Source: Symbiodinium microadriaticum (taxonomy: Eukaryota; Sar; Dinophyceae; Suessiales; Symbiodiniaceae). Taken from it: DNA of 64,000 nt. A program made the position numbers and the translations under genes. The notes under the pieces were generated by a model. It saw only the letters and a list, made by a program, of their open reading frames with translations, was not told the DNA's origin and did no database searches. The stretch spans positions 636,197 to 700,196 of the forward strand of contig LSRX01000130.1 in NCBI GenBank assembly GCA_001939145.1. The letters are read 5' to 3'. This document shows, in pieces, positions 21,041 to 32,225 of the stretch (positions within the stretch are counted from its first letter, which is position 1; each line of letters starts with the position of its first letter).

Positions 21041-23897
21041 TCAGGTAGAGAAAACAGAGATGGAGTCAGAAGTGCTCTGTTCATCGACAACGACCTCAAG
21101 CGTCGCTTCTTGGAAGAGAGGCTCGGGTTTGTCTGGTACAGCACCGGCAAACTGTACATGCCCAGCGGGTCCATCCGAAAATCGCAGGAGCAAAATGTGC
21201 AACCCTGTCCATGTGAGGAAGGGTATCAGGGGAATCAGGCTATCATCGGCCGTGTGAATCATCGACAGCTGAAAGCTAAACCATTCAACGGACAGGGGAA
21301 GGCAAGCAGGCACCCACAAGACGACCGCATAAAACCAACGGTTCTGCTGCTTCACCCGTGATCCAGCGTAGTGAAGAACATACAGGCCTACCTGCACCCA
21401 AGAGAATGTAAGCACGCAGGCCATGCCATAGTCCATACACACACGCAGTCTCCACACAAGCGATGAATATCCCGCCAAAGCTTGCGGAGGTCCTACTGCC
21501 AGGACCGCTATGGTTCGAGAAAGCGACGGCACAGCGGAGACGCAAACCATGGCCTGGAGTATATTTGGAGCGCTTTCTAAAATCGAGCGAGTCTCGGGCT
21601 CAGGCATACCAGCAAAACCATGAACATCTCACCTGAAGCCTAACCTCCCCGTATGTCTAACCGGGGCCCAAGAGGCAACCTAAACCCTAAACCCTAAACC
21701 CTAAAACCCTAAACCCTAAAACCCTAAAGCCCTAAAACCCTAAACCCTAAAACCCTAAACCCTAAAACCCTAAACCCTAAAACCCTAAAGGCCAAGAGGC
21801 AAGAATGTACCGAAGCGGCAGCCAACCTCGCCCCAAGCTCCGCATGACGGTGGGCGCCAGGCCCTCCTTCACCTGGGACTGTCCGAATATTAGGGGTACC
21901 TTAGGGTTTAGGGTTTAGGGTTTAGAGGGTTAGAGGGTTTAGGGTTTAGAGGGTTTAGGGTTTAGAGGGTTTAGGGTACCTTGGGGTTTAGGGTTTAGAG
22001 GGTTTAGGGTTTAGGGTGCCCTATTTTGGGGTCCTTAAAATAGGGATCCTACTATTTAGGGTATATTTAGGGTACTATAATTAGGGTCCCCTATTTTCGG
22101 AAACCTTCACCTGTCGGTCGAAGAGTTGCAGATGTTCGTCGGCCTTCGGAAACCCGAGAAAAGAAGCAAATTATGAAGATGGTGGCTGAATTATCGCAGT
22201 ACAGTAGGGTTTGGGGGTAATTTTTGCTATTACTGTACCTAAACAAAAGAAGCCCCTGCTAATTAGTTAGGCCCCTTCATTTGAAACATCTAAACTGTAA
22301 AATGTGATTCCCTAACAGAAATTCGCTTTGCATTTTTGAGGTCCCTAACGGCCTTCCCATGAGGATTCCCATACCATCGCTTCAGCATGCCGAAGATCAA
22401 TTCACGGTCGCAAGGTATGGCTTCCCCAGTCTGTGGATGCTTGTGGTCATTGGAGCAGCAGAAGCACTGCGCGCTCTGGACGCTGAAATTAGCCAGCTGT
22501 TGTGGCAGCTCCTGTAGCTCCTGCATCACACCCAAAGCTATGTAGAAGACCCCCGGAACCGTCAGGGCCAATATAGGTGCGAAGGTCAGGAAGAGTGTCC
22601 ACAGATTGCCCAGGTCGATGTCTGGGACATCACGTGCCATGATGCTTGAGGCTTGCACATACCAATACATGATCACGTGCTCACTCAGACCGAAAAGGAA
22701 AAGGATCAAAGCGATCTTTACAGGCATCACCAGAATCGGCTTCTGGTTTTTTGTGTCCCGGAGGAATGTGGCTACCTCATAGGTACACCAGATTCTCGAA
22801 AAGTATCTATGAGACCAGAGAATGGTGAGCTGTCGGGATCTGTCTAGAAAGCCTGCCAGGCCCAGAATCCCTTTCTGCTTCAGCTCTTCGTCATGCTGTG
22901 CGATGCAAAGTCGATCCAGGAAGATAGTTGCAGGCTTCAGAAATATGCCTCGCAAACGCTGCCAGAACAGAAGCACTATCCAGAAGGATGCGTGCAAAAG
23001 AAGAAGCCTCGCTTGCTCAAAGATCAGGTGCTTGAGTTCTTGACTGAAGCTGGTGGGTTGCGTGGCTTACTAAGTTCGAGGCCTATTTCAGCGATCCCTT
23101 GGAACATGTTGCAACAAGCGCATTCAAGTAGCGTCCACCACTCCACGGGCAGCACGCCGCTTGCTTGCAGCACGCCACATAAAACACTCGCCAGCAAACA
23201 AAAGCCAGCAGCGGCGCTACTGTTATAGATGATCCTTTGCTGCTCGGAGGATCTGGTTAGGCTGGTTCTCACGGGAGTTTACCACCCCTCTTCACTGCAG
23301 CGTTCAGGGACTGTGCATTTTTGGTTGATGCTGGGGATCTCTTGTCTTCCAACCACCAGCTTCAAGCACACCCACATTTGCATACATATGTATGTGTGTG
23401 TGTGTGTTTCTATAACACTTTCTTTTGCAACGAACAAGATCGCTTCGTGCACCATACCTGGTTGGGATTGTCTATGCTCTTCGGGCCGTCATTACTATGT
23501 ATTTACAAATGACGTACTTTTCTTACTGGAGGCCCAAAAGTAACTAACAGCCCTAAAACAGACTCGTACAGGCTCCTCCCCTCTGAAGGTCCTCCCTTAA
23601 CGCACATGTCTGACGACCGCTGAACCGAGAAACATGGTTCTCTCTCCGTAGAACTTTCTACTGCATCAGCCGCAACGACAGAGATGACCGCCATAATTTA
23701 ATAATAACCCTATTGATAATCAACAACTTGTAAGAAGAAGAGTGCAGAAGACCACTCCCAAGGATCAACATGGACACCAGCTTCAGCAGCCGGGGGGTCG
23801 CCCAGTCGTGGCTCAGGAACTCGTCGTAGGAGTCGGTGGCTCGGCTGAGAGCGTAGTCCCCGTGATCCACGTTGAACCTTCTCTTCCGTATTCCCAT
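21041..23897 (-). CDS. TIR-like protein interrupted by membrane segments, multi-exon
   Basis: Four exon blocks on one strand: about 23897-23757 (begins with ATG, contains YDEFLSHDW), about 23219-23115 (hydrophobic, ends near WWTLLEC), about 23009-22300, and about 21600-21041. The third block carries FLDRLCIAQHD, then GLAGFLDRSRQLTILWS, YFSRIWCTYEVATFL and PILVMPV, followed by two or three hydrophobic helices. In order these resemble TIR strand A, strand B, strand C, the WCxxE helix and strand D, with membrane helices inserted after strand A and after strand D. The fourth block adds another hydrophobic region (VLTFSWVQVGLYVL and AVVLWVPACL). Cellular role is unknown. I recognise the pattern as a recurrent dinoflagellate protein type but know no function. 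Splice sites are approximate; the first junction may use a GA donor. The last intron contains opposed telomere-like arrays. The C-terminus is uncertain. Confidence 0.75.
21676..21790. repeat. CCCTAAA(A) array
   Basis: Nearly regular CCCTAAA and CCCTAAAA units, C-rich strand on top, within the last TIR-like gene intron. Confidence 0.9.
21898..22018. repeat. TTTAGGG array
   Basis: GGGTTTAGGGTTTAGA units, G-rich strand on top, about 110 bp from the opposite array. Confidence 0.9.
22020..22098. mobile_element. Family D foldback element (CCCTATTTT ends)
   Basis: CCCTATTTTGGGGTCC at the left, TTAGGGTCCCCTATTTTCGG at the right, with several TTAGGGTA units between. Located in the TIR-like gene's last intron. 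Related pieces: 18558-18602, 37543-37565. Confidence 0.5.
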
Positions 23898-24331
23898 TTG
23901 ATATCCTACGATTCTTGATCTCAGTTCGTTGACTTTATATTACGTGTTATTCGTAGACCTAAGTTGAGCTGGCGGTTGCGGGCTCCTTACAGTTAGGGCA
24001 TGGAGAGTTTCTGGGTATTGAAAGGGTTTTAATTTTTGACTTGAAGAATAGAGAGCAGGTTGATGGACAGGGAGAAGTGGGCCTGCGATGTATTCGGGGT
24101 TAGGATCGACGGCTGATTCTGAGGGAACTGTTAGGGAGTTTGGATGGACGCGTGCTCCAGGCACTACAGCCAAAAATCTCTGCTGTGTCAAAAACACCGA
24201 CAACGATGACAAAGCGAGCGGCCTTTCTGTAGGCTGAGCCGCAAGGGGGGAAGTGGGAAGGAACCTGGGCCTCATCGTGTTTGGACCTTTCCTTTGCCCC
24301 ATTCTGCCACCCAGGGGAAACCTACCCTTTA

Positions 24332-24436
24332 ATGTAGGGGCCTTAATAATTAGAATAGGGCTTTGGGGTATATTATACTATAGTTATAATAAGGAACCCC
24401 CAAAATAGTACTGGTAACTATTTAGGGCGCTGTATT
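24332..24436. mobile_element. Family C foldback element, copy 1
   Basis: Starts AATGTAGGGGCCTTAATAAT, contains TATAATAAGGAACCCCCAAA and ends in a diverged CGCTGTATTA. Confidence 0.65.
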
Positions 24437-24914
24437 ACCCTACAAATCCGGAACCCTTAAAAAAGGGCCGAGGAACATCCCAGGGTCCAGCGGCACGAAA
24501 TGCTTGGCCCAGCCGCTGAGGCAAACAGGCAAAGGAACCCCTCTCCTGGTTCGCGCTTCAAGTTGTTAAGGCTTAGACGCGTCTTATTTATTATGTCTTA
24601 GGGTTTTGAAATGACCCAGGAACCCCCAAAAAGAACAAAACACACAACATGTTTCTGATAGGGTTTGGGGTTTAGGGTGTTCCAGAGCCCAGTCTCAGCA
24701 ACTCGGGATCCAGCTCTGTTTGTAACTCGCGGGTTCCCTGAGGGGTTGCCGCCATGTCAGCGCAGACTTGTTGCAAACTGCGCAAGAGACCCCCCCCCCT
24801 CGCCCGTGACTCGAGCCGATGCCTGTTGAAACTGCTGTCCAGCGTCCGGCTGAATAGGGATTACGGTAATAAAGGTTAAGGTTTGGTCTTAAAAGCCAAG
24901 TTGCATGTTGGGGC

Positions 24915-25063
24915 CCCTTTCCTACTAGGGCTGAGGCGGCCGAAACCTGCGTGAAGACCAGCGGCTGGAAAGTAGGCATGGTGCACCTGACCTGAACCTC
25001 ATGGATTCTTCTCTCAAACACCCCCTGAACCGGAGAGCGGCTCTTGTCGCACCATCGCTGCAC
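24915..25063 (-). CDS. Candidate internal exon, unknown
   Basis: After CTTCTAG the frame reads VQRWCDKSRSPVQGVFERRI then HEVQVRCTMPTFQPLVFTQV and SAASALVGK. A GT donor inside (after HEVQ, at 24991) offers a shorter alternative. No domain recognised. Confidence 0.4.
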
Positions 25064-25782
25064 CTAGAAGACAAACACCGTCTGCCCTGTTCAGAGGTAA
25101 CGACCGACGACTTCTGACCTTAAGGCAAATACGAAAAAGAGAGCCTAGTAGCCAACATATATGTAGAAGAGGCTTAAATCCTTGTCGCAGCAAGCTGCTG
25201 GAACTCTCCTCATACAACTGCACCATCGCCACTGCATGCCGCCTTGCGCACGTGCCACTACCACCACTTGTCTTATTCTTTCTCGTGGAAGTCCTCATAG
25301 AAGCCCGGTGTACAGCCACAACAGCGTGTAACCAACGCTGCTTGCGAATGCCGGAATGAACATAAAAAAACTAATCAGTTCTACTACTAACAAGAACAAT
25401 GGCCAGAAGAATAACAGCAATCATATTTCAGCAACACTGTTCATACAGCATTCAGAAGAGATGTTAAGCTATTGGGTCCTGCAGTGCTGTTCAGCTTATT
25501 GGGACCCTATACGCCCCTGCTCTGACCATGTAGAGCCTCTTCATCGATGCATGTATTCTTGCTGCTGTCATGCTCCAACGTCCTGCTTGTGCTGTTAGCA
25601 TTTGTATGCCAATCTCTATTATAAACTATCTTCTTACCATTATCATCAGGTTGTCACCATAATCATCATTCACGTTATTGCTTCTTGATACCAGGGTCAT
25701 TACTGCTATTATCAGCATGGTCATGATTGCTAGTCGCTAGTCCTAATGCTGGCTAGTGCTAACTACGAGTACCAGCAGTTGT

Positions 25783-25810
25783 CGTCGTCGTCGTCGTCGT
25801 CGTCGTCGTG

Positions 25811-25870
<60 letters not shown>

Positions 25871-26496
25871 CTAGTAGTACTAGTACTAGTACTAGTACTA
25901 GTACTAGTACGGTAAGAGTGTTTTTTTTTTGCTGTCGTTGCTTTTTTGCTGTCGTTGCGGGGGCGCGTTTTTTTTTTGCTGTCGTTGCGGGGGCGCGTTT
26001 TTTTTTTTGCTGTCGTGGCGGGGGNNNNNNNNNNNNNNNNNNNNNNNNNNNNNNNNNNNNNNNNNNNNNNNNNNNNNNNNNNNNNNNNNNNNNNNNNNNN
26101 NNNNNNNNNNNNNNNNNNNNNNNNNNNNNNNNNNNNNNNNNNNNNNNNNNNNNNNNNNNNNNNNNNNNNNNNNNNNNNNNNNNNNNNNNNNNNNNNNNNN
26201 NNNNNNNNNNNNNNNNNNNNNNNNNNNNNNNNNNNNNNNNNNNNNTTTTTTGCTGTCGTTGCGGGGGCGCGTTTTTTTTTTGGCTGTCGTGGCGGGGCCG
26301 CGTTTTATTTTTTGCTGTCGTTGCGGGAACCGGGGCTCACTCACTCACTGGCTTCCTGGGTCCGCGCAACGACAACAAAAACCAACATAAAGCAACTACA
26401 GCAAAAAAAAACACGGGTTCCGTACTAGTACTAGTACTAGTACTAGCACTAGCACTAGTACTAGTACTAGTACTAGCACTAGTACTAGTACTAGTC
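25783..26496. repeat. Satellite complex around an assembly gap
   Basis: (GTC)n, (GTA)n and (ACTAGT)n at 25783-25911; then units of T9-12 + GCTGTCGTTGCGGGGGCGCG of about 26-31 bp up to the gap at 26025; the same units resume at 26246-26330; an inverted tail and a second (ACTAGT)n array end at 26496. Confidence 0.85.
26025..26245. other. Assembly gap (N)
   Basis: Run of N inside the polyT/GCTGTCGTTGCGGGG minisatellite; the gap is probably more copies of the same unit. Confidence 0.95.
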
Positions 26497-26754
26497 GACA
26501 TGCAGCATCATCCAACCAATCTTGGCAAGGTTCCGTGTAAGACGGCCTCAGGACCTCCCGTAAGGGCGGCCTCGTGTGGGCGAACGCAGGCAGGGCAAGG
26601 GTTTAGATGCCTTACCAATCAGACTAATGGGTTTGGGTGAAGGGAATTGGTGCCTTGTGTTAAATGAAAAAGAGGATATTGATATGATTTGAACTCTCGG
26701 AACAAGGAACTCCAAGCAAGGCTATTCGGGTAAGACGCGCACACACACAGAAAT

Positions 26755-26875
26755 ATATGTGTGTGTGTGTATATATATATATATACATATGTATATGTGT
26801 GTGTATGTATGAACACACACACATACATACATACATACATACATACGTACGTACGTACATACATACATACATACA

Positions 26876-26906
<31 letters not shown>

Positions 26907-26916
26907 GTGTGTGTAC

Positions 26917-26951
<35 letters not shown>

Positions 26952-26965
26952 CATGTACATATATA
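26755..26965. repeat. (ACAT)n/(TATG)n microsatellite
   Basis: TG/TA run, then ACATACATAC units with three CGTA changes, then ATGTAT units. No gene. Confidence 0.9.
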
Positions 26966-27024
26966 ACCGTACATATCGACCTACCAGTGTGACATCGGAT
27001 ATCAAAGACACCGCGCATGACCTA

Positions 27025-27184
27025 GCCACAAATCCTCGAAAACTCTGCAGCCAAACTCAAATCCGGAGCGAGCAACATCGTGAAGCACCAGGACATCGGC
27101 CGGAACCGAGACATGAAATTCCCCAAATCGGAGCCCACCCGTCCTCTGACCCTGATGTGCTCCGAACCGACTCCCCGCCTTAAA
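27025..27184 (+). CDS. Coding-like exon, Lys-rich
   Basis: After CCTAG one frame reads ILENSAAKLKSGASNIVKHQ then DIGRNRDMKFPKSEPTRPLT. A second frame is also open. A foldback element starts immediately after (27186), so the exon or its UTR abuts the insertion. Confidence 0.3.
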
Positions 27185-27185
27185 C

Positions 27186-27269
27186 TACCCATAGGCCCCT
27201 AAGTAGTTCCTTTTTGGGATTACCCTAATATAAACCATAAAAAAGGAACTACTTAGGGGCCTATGGGTA
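27186..27269. mobile_element. Family A foldback element, copy 4
   Basis: The cleanest copy: arms TACCCATAGGCCCC and GGGGCCTATGGGTA are perfectly complementary for over 25 bp, with a short AT-rich loop. Confidence 0.9.
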
Positions 27270-27728
27270 TAAACCCTAAGCCTTGCCTCCTGGATCCGGC
27301 GGAGATTGCGGCCATCGCACCCTGGATGGAGCGCCCCGCGCCTGGCCCAACGTACCCGAAATGCAAAAATCCTAGACCGTAGGGCTTAAGGTTTAGGGTA
27401 GACATTTCGAACTCCAAAACCTTTTGAGACCCAAAACCTGCCACTGCTTTCCGCTCGTTTCTGCTTCGGGCCCCTTTTGAGGTGACAGGGCCCAGGGTTT
27501 GGGAAGTTTTGGTTTGAGTGAATTTGCGACGAGTGCGTGGACGTGCTATATCTTGGAGTGCAGGACATAGGATTTCGGCCTCGGTTCTAGAACCTGGCCC
27601 CATCGCTCATTGTCAGAAGGCTAGAAAAAAGCCATGCAACACCTACAGGCCACCGTTTCTCACAACCCTAAACCCTCACCAAACTCCTGAAAGGTGGCGC
27701 TTGATCGGGGCTGAGAAGTGCGCGCGTC

Positions 27729-27814
27729 GGTTCTTCGTGCCGTCTCAGGCAAGGCATTGGGGTTTCGGGCTTGGGGGGGGGGGGGGTTGAGTTGTTAGGT
27801 CCTGGGGGGTTTAG
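27729..27814 (+). repeat. Direct duplication, copy 1
   Basis: Begins GGTTCTTCGTGCCGTCTCA, includes CATTGGGGTTTCGG and GGGTTGAGTT, ends GGGGGGTTTA. Its partner is 28111-28194. Confidence 0.85.
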
Positions 27815-28110
27815 AAAGTTCTAGGATGTTTGGGACCCGGCAGCTTCATAGAGCTAGGGGGTTTCGAATTCAACCCCAGTTCATAAAGGTTATGTTTTCT
27901 CCATGGGTCATAGCAGGGCTAGGGGACACGAAGGAATCATCGGAGTCCTCAGCTACACGAAGCGAATCGACCCAAACAAAACCCAAGAACGGCTCAAACC
28001 CTGAGAAGCCAGAGATGCAAAGTTGCATGGACCCGGAGGTTCGGGCTTGGGGGTTCAGGGAAGTTGTTCCGGGGTTCTGGTATGAAGTAGACCTATGCGC
28101 CTGCACCCTA

Positions 28111-28194
28111 GGTTCTTCGTGCCGTCTCAACAAAGCATTGGGGTTTCGGTCTTAGGGATGGGGGGTTGAGTTTCTAGATCCTTGGGGGGTTTAC
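28111..28194 (+). repeat. Direct duplication, copy 2
   Basis: Same block as 27729-27814 with about 80-85% identity by eye; a poly-G run in copy 1 is shorter here. 28500-29220 holds no gene that I can support. Confidence 0.85.
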
Positions 28195-28263
28195 CAGCAA
28201 GCCTGACAAACCCCAAACTCTTGACACAGCCACCGCCTCCCTCGCAGCAAGGCCCTTCCTGAA

Positions 28264-28460
28264 ATGGGTATTTCGAGCTTCGGGACGAAGGTTTGGTGTC
28301 TCTTCTGTTCTCTTAGATCGCGTCCTTCATCTGGGTATTTTTCGTGGCTGGTTCCCATCTCGGAGGTTCGAAGACATTTGGCTCAGAGACCGCTTTCCAA
28401 CCCTACAGGGCTTATCTTGCAGACCGTAGAAACGAATACTAAGGGCACGCCAAAGCTTGC
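28264..28460 (+). CDS. Coding-like island, unknown
   Basis: One frame gives EVRRHLAQRPLSNPTGLILQ then TVETNTKGTPKLAQ before a CACAG/GTTCAA donor-like site; another gives RFEDIWLRDRFPTLQG. Frame uncertain. Confidence 0.25.
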
Positions 28461-29224
28461 ACAGGTTCAATGAGAGAAGTGCGCGTTCTCTACAGTGGAC
28501 AGAATTTGGGAGTCGGCATTACCAGGGCAGGGACTGAGACTCACCCTGAGTGAATCTTCAAGCACTTTCGGCTTAGCTACTAAATCCCTAGCGGCCCTAG
28601 CTGACTGAACCGTGAGAGACTTAATCCTCAAACCCGACTCCCATAGAACCTTGATAAAGCCCTCCGACTACCATAAAACAAGAAACCATGATGAGTCATG
28701 TAAACCCTTATACCCCGCGCACTTCAAAAGCGCCAACGGGACAAAAGACCGATACACATCAGGAGCCGGGTAAAGCCCTCATCTAGCATGACTTCATCAA
28801 CCGTACCAAAGCCAGCCAGCCTGATATGTAAGATGCAAAATCAGGGCTATTCTGGTTTAGGTTTTATAAGGTTTAGGGTTTAGGAAAATGTATGTCTATA
28901 TGCATCCGCACACGAACACCCAACCCCACACCCTGCAGACTTGACTCGCCCTAGCCCCACCACTCAAACCAACAACTTGGCACTCAAGAACATGAAGCTC
29001 ATGTTGATGAAAATACCGAAGATCACACTTGATGAACATACTGACGAACATAATTGATGAATAGATACCGACGAAAACAATGCTATAGTATATAGGTTGA
29101 CCATCACCATCATAAACGGACGAATGGAACCATGCCGACACTCGACCACAGTAATTTAGAAGCCGACTACCTGACAACACCAGTAGCAGTAGCAAGGCTG
29201 ATAAACCATAGGCCCTCAACCGCA

Positions 29225-29332
29225 AACCCCAAACCCCAAACCCCTAAACCCCCAAAACCCCTAAACCCTAAACCCTAAACCCCAAACCCCAAACCCCTAA
29301 ACCCCTAAACCCCTAAACCCTAAACCCTAACA
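29225..29332. repeat. CCCTAAA/CCCCAAA array
   Basis: C-rich strand on top; alternates CCCCAAA, CCCCTAAA and CCCTAAA. Confidence 0.9.
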
Positions 29333-29442
29333 TCCCCAAACAGCGCTACCCCTTCGACCTGCTATGTGTTCATGGCCAAGTGTCTGGGTCTGGCAGCAGC
29401 CAAAGCCCCCAGAGGAATCCACCTGAAGATCAGGGTTCCATG

Positions 29443-29597
29443 TGTAGGGGTTCAGGGGTTCAGGAGTTCAGGGGTTATACGGGTTATAGGGGTTTAGGGC
29501 TTATAAGGGTTTAGGGTTTAGGGCTTATAAGGGCTTAAGGTTTAGGGCTTATAAGAGTTTAAGGTTTAGGGCTTATAAGGGTTTAGGGTGTAGGGTT
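29443..29597. repeat. TTTAGGGCTTATAAGGG array
   Basis: Higher-order unit of about 18 bp, GGGCTTATAAGGGTTTAG, repeated several times; G-rich strand on top. 29600-30270 has no supported gene. Confidence 0.85.
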
Positions 29598-30279
29598 TGT
29601 TCCATGTACTGTGGCCCGTGTGATTTTGTAGGGCGTTGTGGTCAGAACCCGAGATAAACTCCTAAAACCAGAAGTCCAAGAACGCGACCATGCCAAGCTG
29701 TGCACATTATACAGGGGCCTCAATTCTTGCCAACAGGGGGTTTGGGGTAGAGTACACTGCAAGTATATAGGGCGCCACGAGGGGATGCTTATTAGGAATT
29801 CCCAGAACACCTGAACCCCGCAACGTGCAAGTTTCACACTGACCATGGTTCCCAAAGACTTTTAGTCATGGTAGATCGTGGAGCGTCTCAAAGAGGTGAT
29901 AAGTCTGATACTTTGGGCAGGTCTTTATAGACCTTCCAAAGGGGTTTTTGTGGCGGCCTTTGAGAAGCTCCCATGTCGAATCTCAGCTCAAAGCTGCATC
30001 GCTGCTTTGGTACCACAAACCTTCAGCCGACCGCCAGGCCTTCTGTTTCCAAGGGACTCTGGGTTTTAGGCCTTGGGTGTACCTGTGGCCCAAAAGACCT
30101 ACCTTTTTCAGGGAATTATATGTAGGAACTATACGAAGGAACCCTAAAAAAGCAATTTCTTTTAGGATTTGGTGTAGGGGTTTGGGCCTTGGAGCTGCTT
30201 CCATCAGCTTCTGGCCTGGAGGACGGTCTGAGAACGCCGCCTACAAAGAGTTCTTCAGCGGAAGAGTGGCTCAAAACTA

Positions 30280-30574
30280 TTGCTGAGCAACAGTGCCAAG
30301 CTTACAAAGTCGCGTTGCGTCACCCATCATGACACATCCAAAAGACCGAATTGGGCCCGATCTGGGCAAGCAGTTATTGCGCATTTGGGAAGGCTATGCG
30401 TGCGAAATTCCTCCCCTGATACTCGTGGTACTCCTGGTCCATGCCCGTCTACAAGCTGCTATGGCTACTACGGCTACGGCCAGCTCACTGCCACATTGCC
30501 GGGTTTACGTCACAACTGCCCTGAGGTGGCACACCAGCGGACTTAAGAATCTAATCCATCAAATCGCGAGCTGA
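30280..30574 (+). CDS. Coding-like island, two overlapping frames
   Basis: Two frames stay open (one with HPKDRIGPDLGKQLLRIWEG, the other with TSKRPNWARSGQAVIAHLGR). Codon use is protein-like but the frame is undecided. It precedes the convergent hydrolase gene end by about 150 bp. Confidence 0.25.
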
Positions 30575-30726
30575 ACCGGGAGTACTTCCGTGCAGGGTCC
30601 ATGTCAAGGAGCAATTTTCCAGAACAGAAGGCTAGACAGCATGCCGGCCGGAGGCGGCACGCTCCAAGATACGAATTTCATGCAATGAATATCAGATTAG
30701 GGCAGCCCCAGCTGCAGGCAAGCTCC

Positions 30727-31927
30727 TCACCGGCTTAGCACGACGTCTCCGGAGACCGCGCGGTGGTCGCTACCCGCGGCGCGGGGCCAGATCTGCGACT
30801 GCACGATGGACTGGCCCACGGAAAAGGGCGTCTTCTGAAAGTAGACATAGTCCAGTCGCACCGGGTCGTCGTTGATCGTGGAAGGGTCCGGATTGCCGGG
30901 ATGAAGCTCTGCCCATGCATCCGTGAAGGTCATTGGAATTTGCCAATGGCGTCCGAAGGCCTCTACCTGCCCTTGTCTCAGAAGCTGCTGCGAAGGCTGA
31001 AAGTAGCCGGTGTTCAAATCCCCCATTAGCACGATGGGGTATGGGTGTTGGTTCTGCACCTGACTGAGGGTCTTCGTCACAAAATCCACAGCCTCCGTAA
31101 TGACATAGTCGCCCTGACAGCAGAGAGGATGCGTGCCGGATGCAATGAGCGTGTAGCCATCGGATTTTCGCCTCAGGGCGGCCCAGTTGATAGCGCGGCC
31201 GGCCGAGAAGGGAACGAGGTCGCTGGCAATGTGCTCCCACTTGTCGCTCCTGAATACTTAGGAACCCGAGAGAGCAGGATCCCTGCAAAAAGGGTAAGAT
31301 CGAATCTTTTTCGATTTTGGGCAACCTCCCTCCCCCATTAATGCTCCCCACTTGTGTCCTGAACAAGATGTCTGCATCATTGAATTGCTCGGTGGCCCCT
31401 CCCGTGGCAAAGGCATAAACGTTGCCGGACCTTTGGTTGAGTAGATCCAGGATAGCACCCTTCTCGTGCCACATCTCTGGGATGGCCGCAATCTCGGGTT
31501 GCATTCGCAGCAGCTCATCCACGACAGGATGGATGCGACCGGCCAGTGTGAAGACGTAGAGGTTCCAAGTGACAAAGCGCGTGGCTTGACCTTGGGAGTT
31601 CTGATTCTGCCAATCGCTGGACACCTCTCTGGGAGGAGCCCCTAGGGGCCAAGAACAGGGGCTCCCGCCCAAGGAGCACCAAGCATCGGCCTGTAGATGG
31701 CAGTCCCAGATGGGATTGGGACTGTCCGAGTCCTTGGCGCAGGCCACCGGCTCTTTCTGCTCTCCACACCACGAAGCCCGTGCCAAATGGAAGTTGGGCT
31801 TCTCCGAACAGCTTGGAAGCTCTGCAAGACCGCGTGTAGAGCCACGGAGCAAGGGTACTGAGGCCTCTGAGCGTGCCCCCGGCGCAAGCAAGAGAAGCTG
31901 AACGAACGCCCACCCCAAGTGCATCAT
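30727..31927 (-). CDS. Secreted endonuclease/exonuclease/phosphatase (DNase I-like fold) hydrolase
   Basis: Metal-dependent phosphodiesterase of the EEP superfamily; the substrate (nucleic acid, phosphoinositide or sphingolipid headgroup) cannot be told from sequence. Exon 1 is 31927-31359 and exon 2 is 31249-30727, giving 363 residues. The intron 31358-31250 (109 nt) starts with GA and ends with AG; this junction restores DILFR-SDKWEH and keeps phase 2. Residues 1-20 form a signal peptide (hydrophobic VQLLLLAPGA), so the protein probably enters the secretory pathway. A Cys-rich linker follows. Catalytic-site pattern: Asn122 in TWN, Glu151 in PEMW, Asp267 and Asn269 in GDLN, Asp351-His352 in GSDH; all are present. 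The start at 31927 is chosen because it begins the signal peptide; the frame is open further upstream. The plus-strand frames opposite are shadows. Confidence 0.88.
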
Positions 31928-32225
31928 GACGAACAAGCTCTGTGGGGCTTCGGGATGGAGGCTAGCAGCGACAAATTGAGACTTGAGCAGGAGTGTGCCG
32001 GTCGGGTGGCCCAGCCCGCTTTGAGGCATTGATGCCTGGCCTTCCAAGCTTCATATCTCAAAGCCAGAAGCCGGGCAAGGCCTAAACCCACGTTATTCTC
32101 TCCTGACTTGTTCTGATGCAATGATCAGAAGCACACACTGTACTACCCTTCGTCAGCTTCTAAAACACATAGGAAGTGCGCCAAACACTCACGCGGCTCA
32201 CACTGCCGCCAGGGTGCAATCTCCG

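Noticed and set aside
22653-23543. Several plus-strand frames
   Set aside because: Antisense of the TIR-like gene; no splice or composition support.
25756-26640. 294-codon frame
   Set aside because: Crosses an N gap and repeats.
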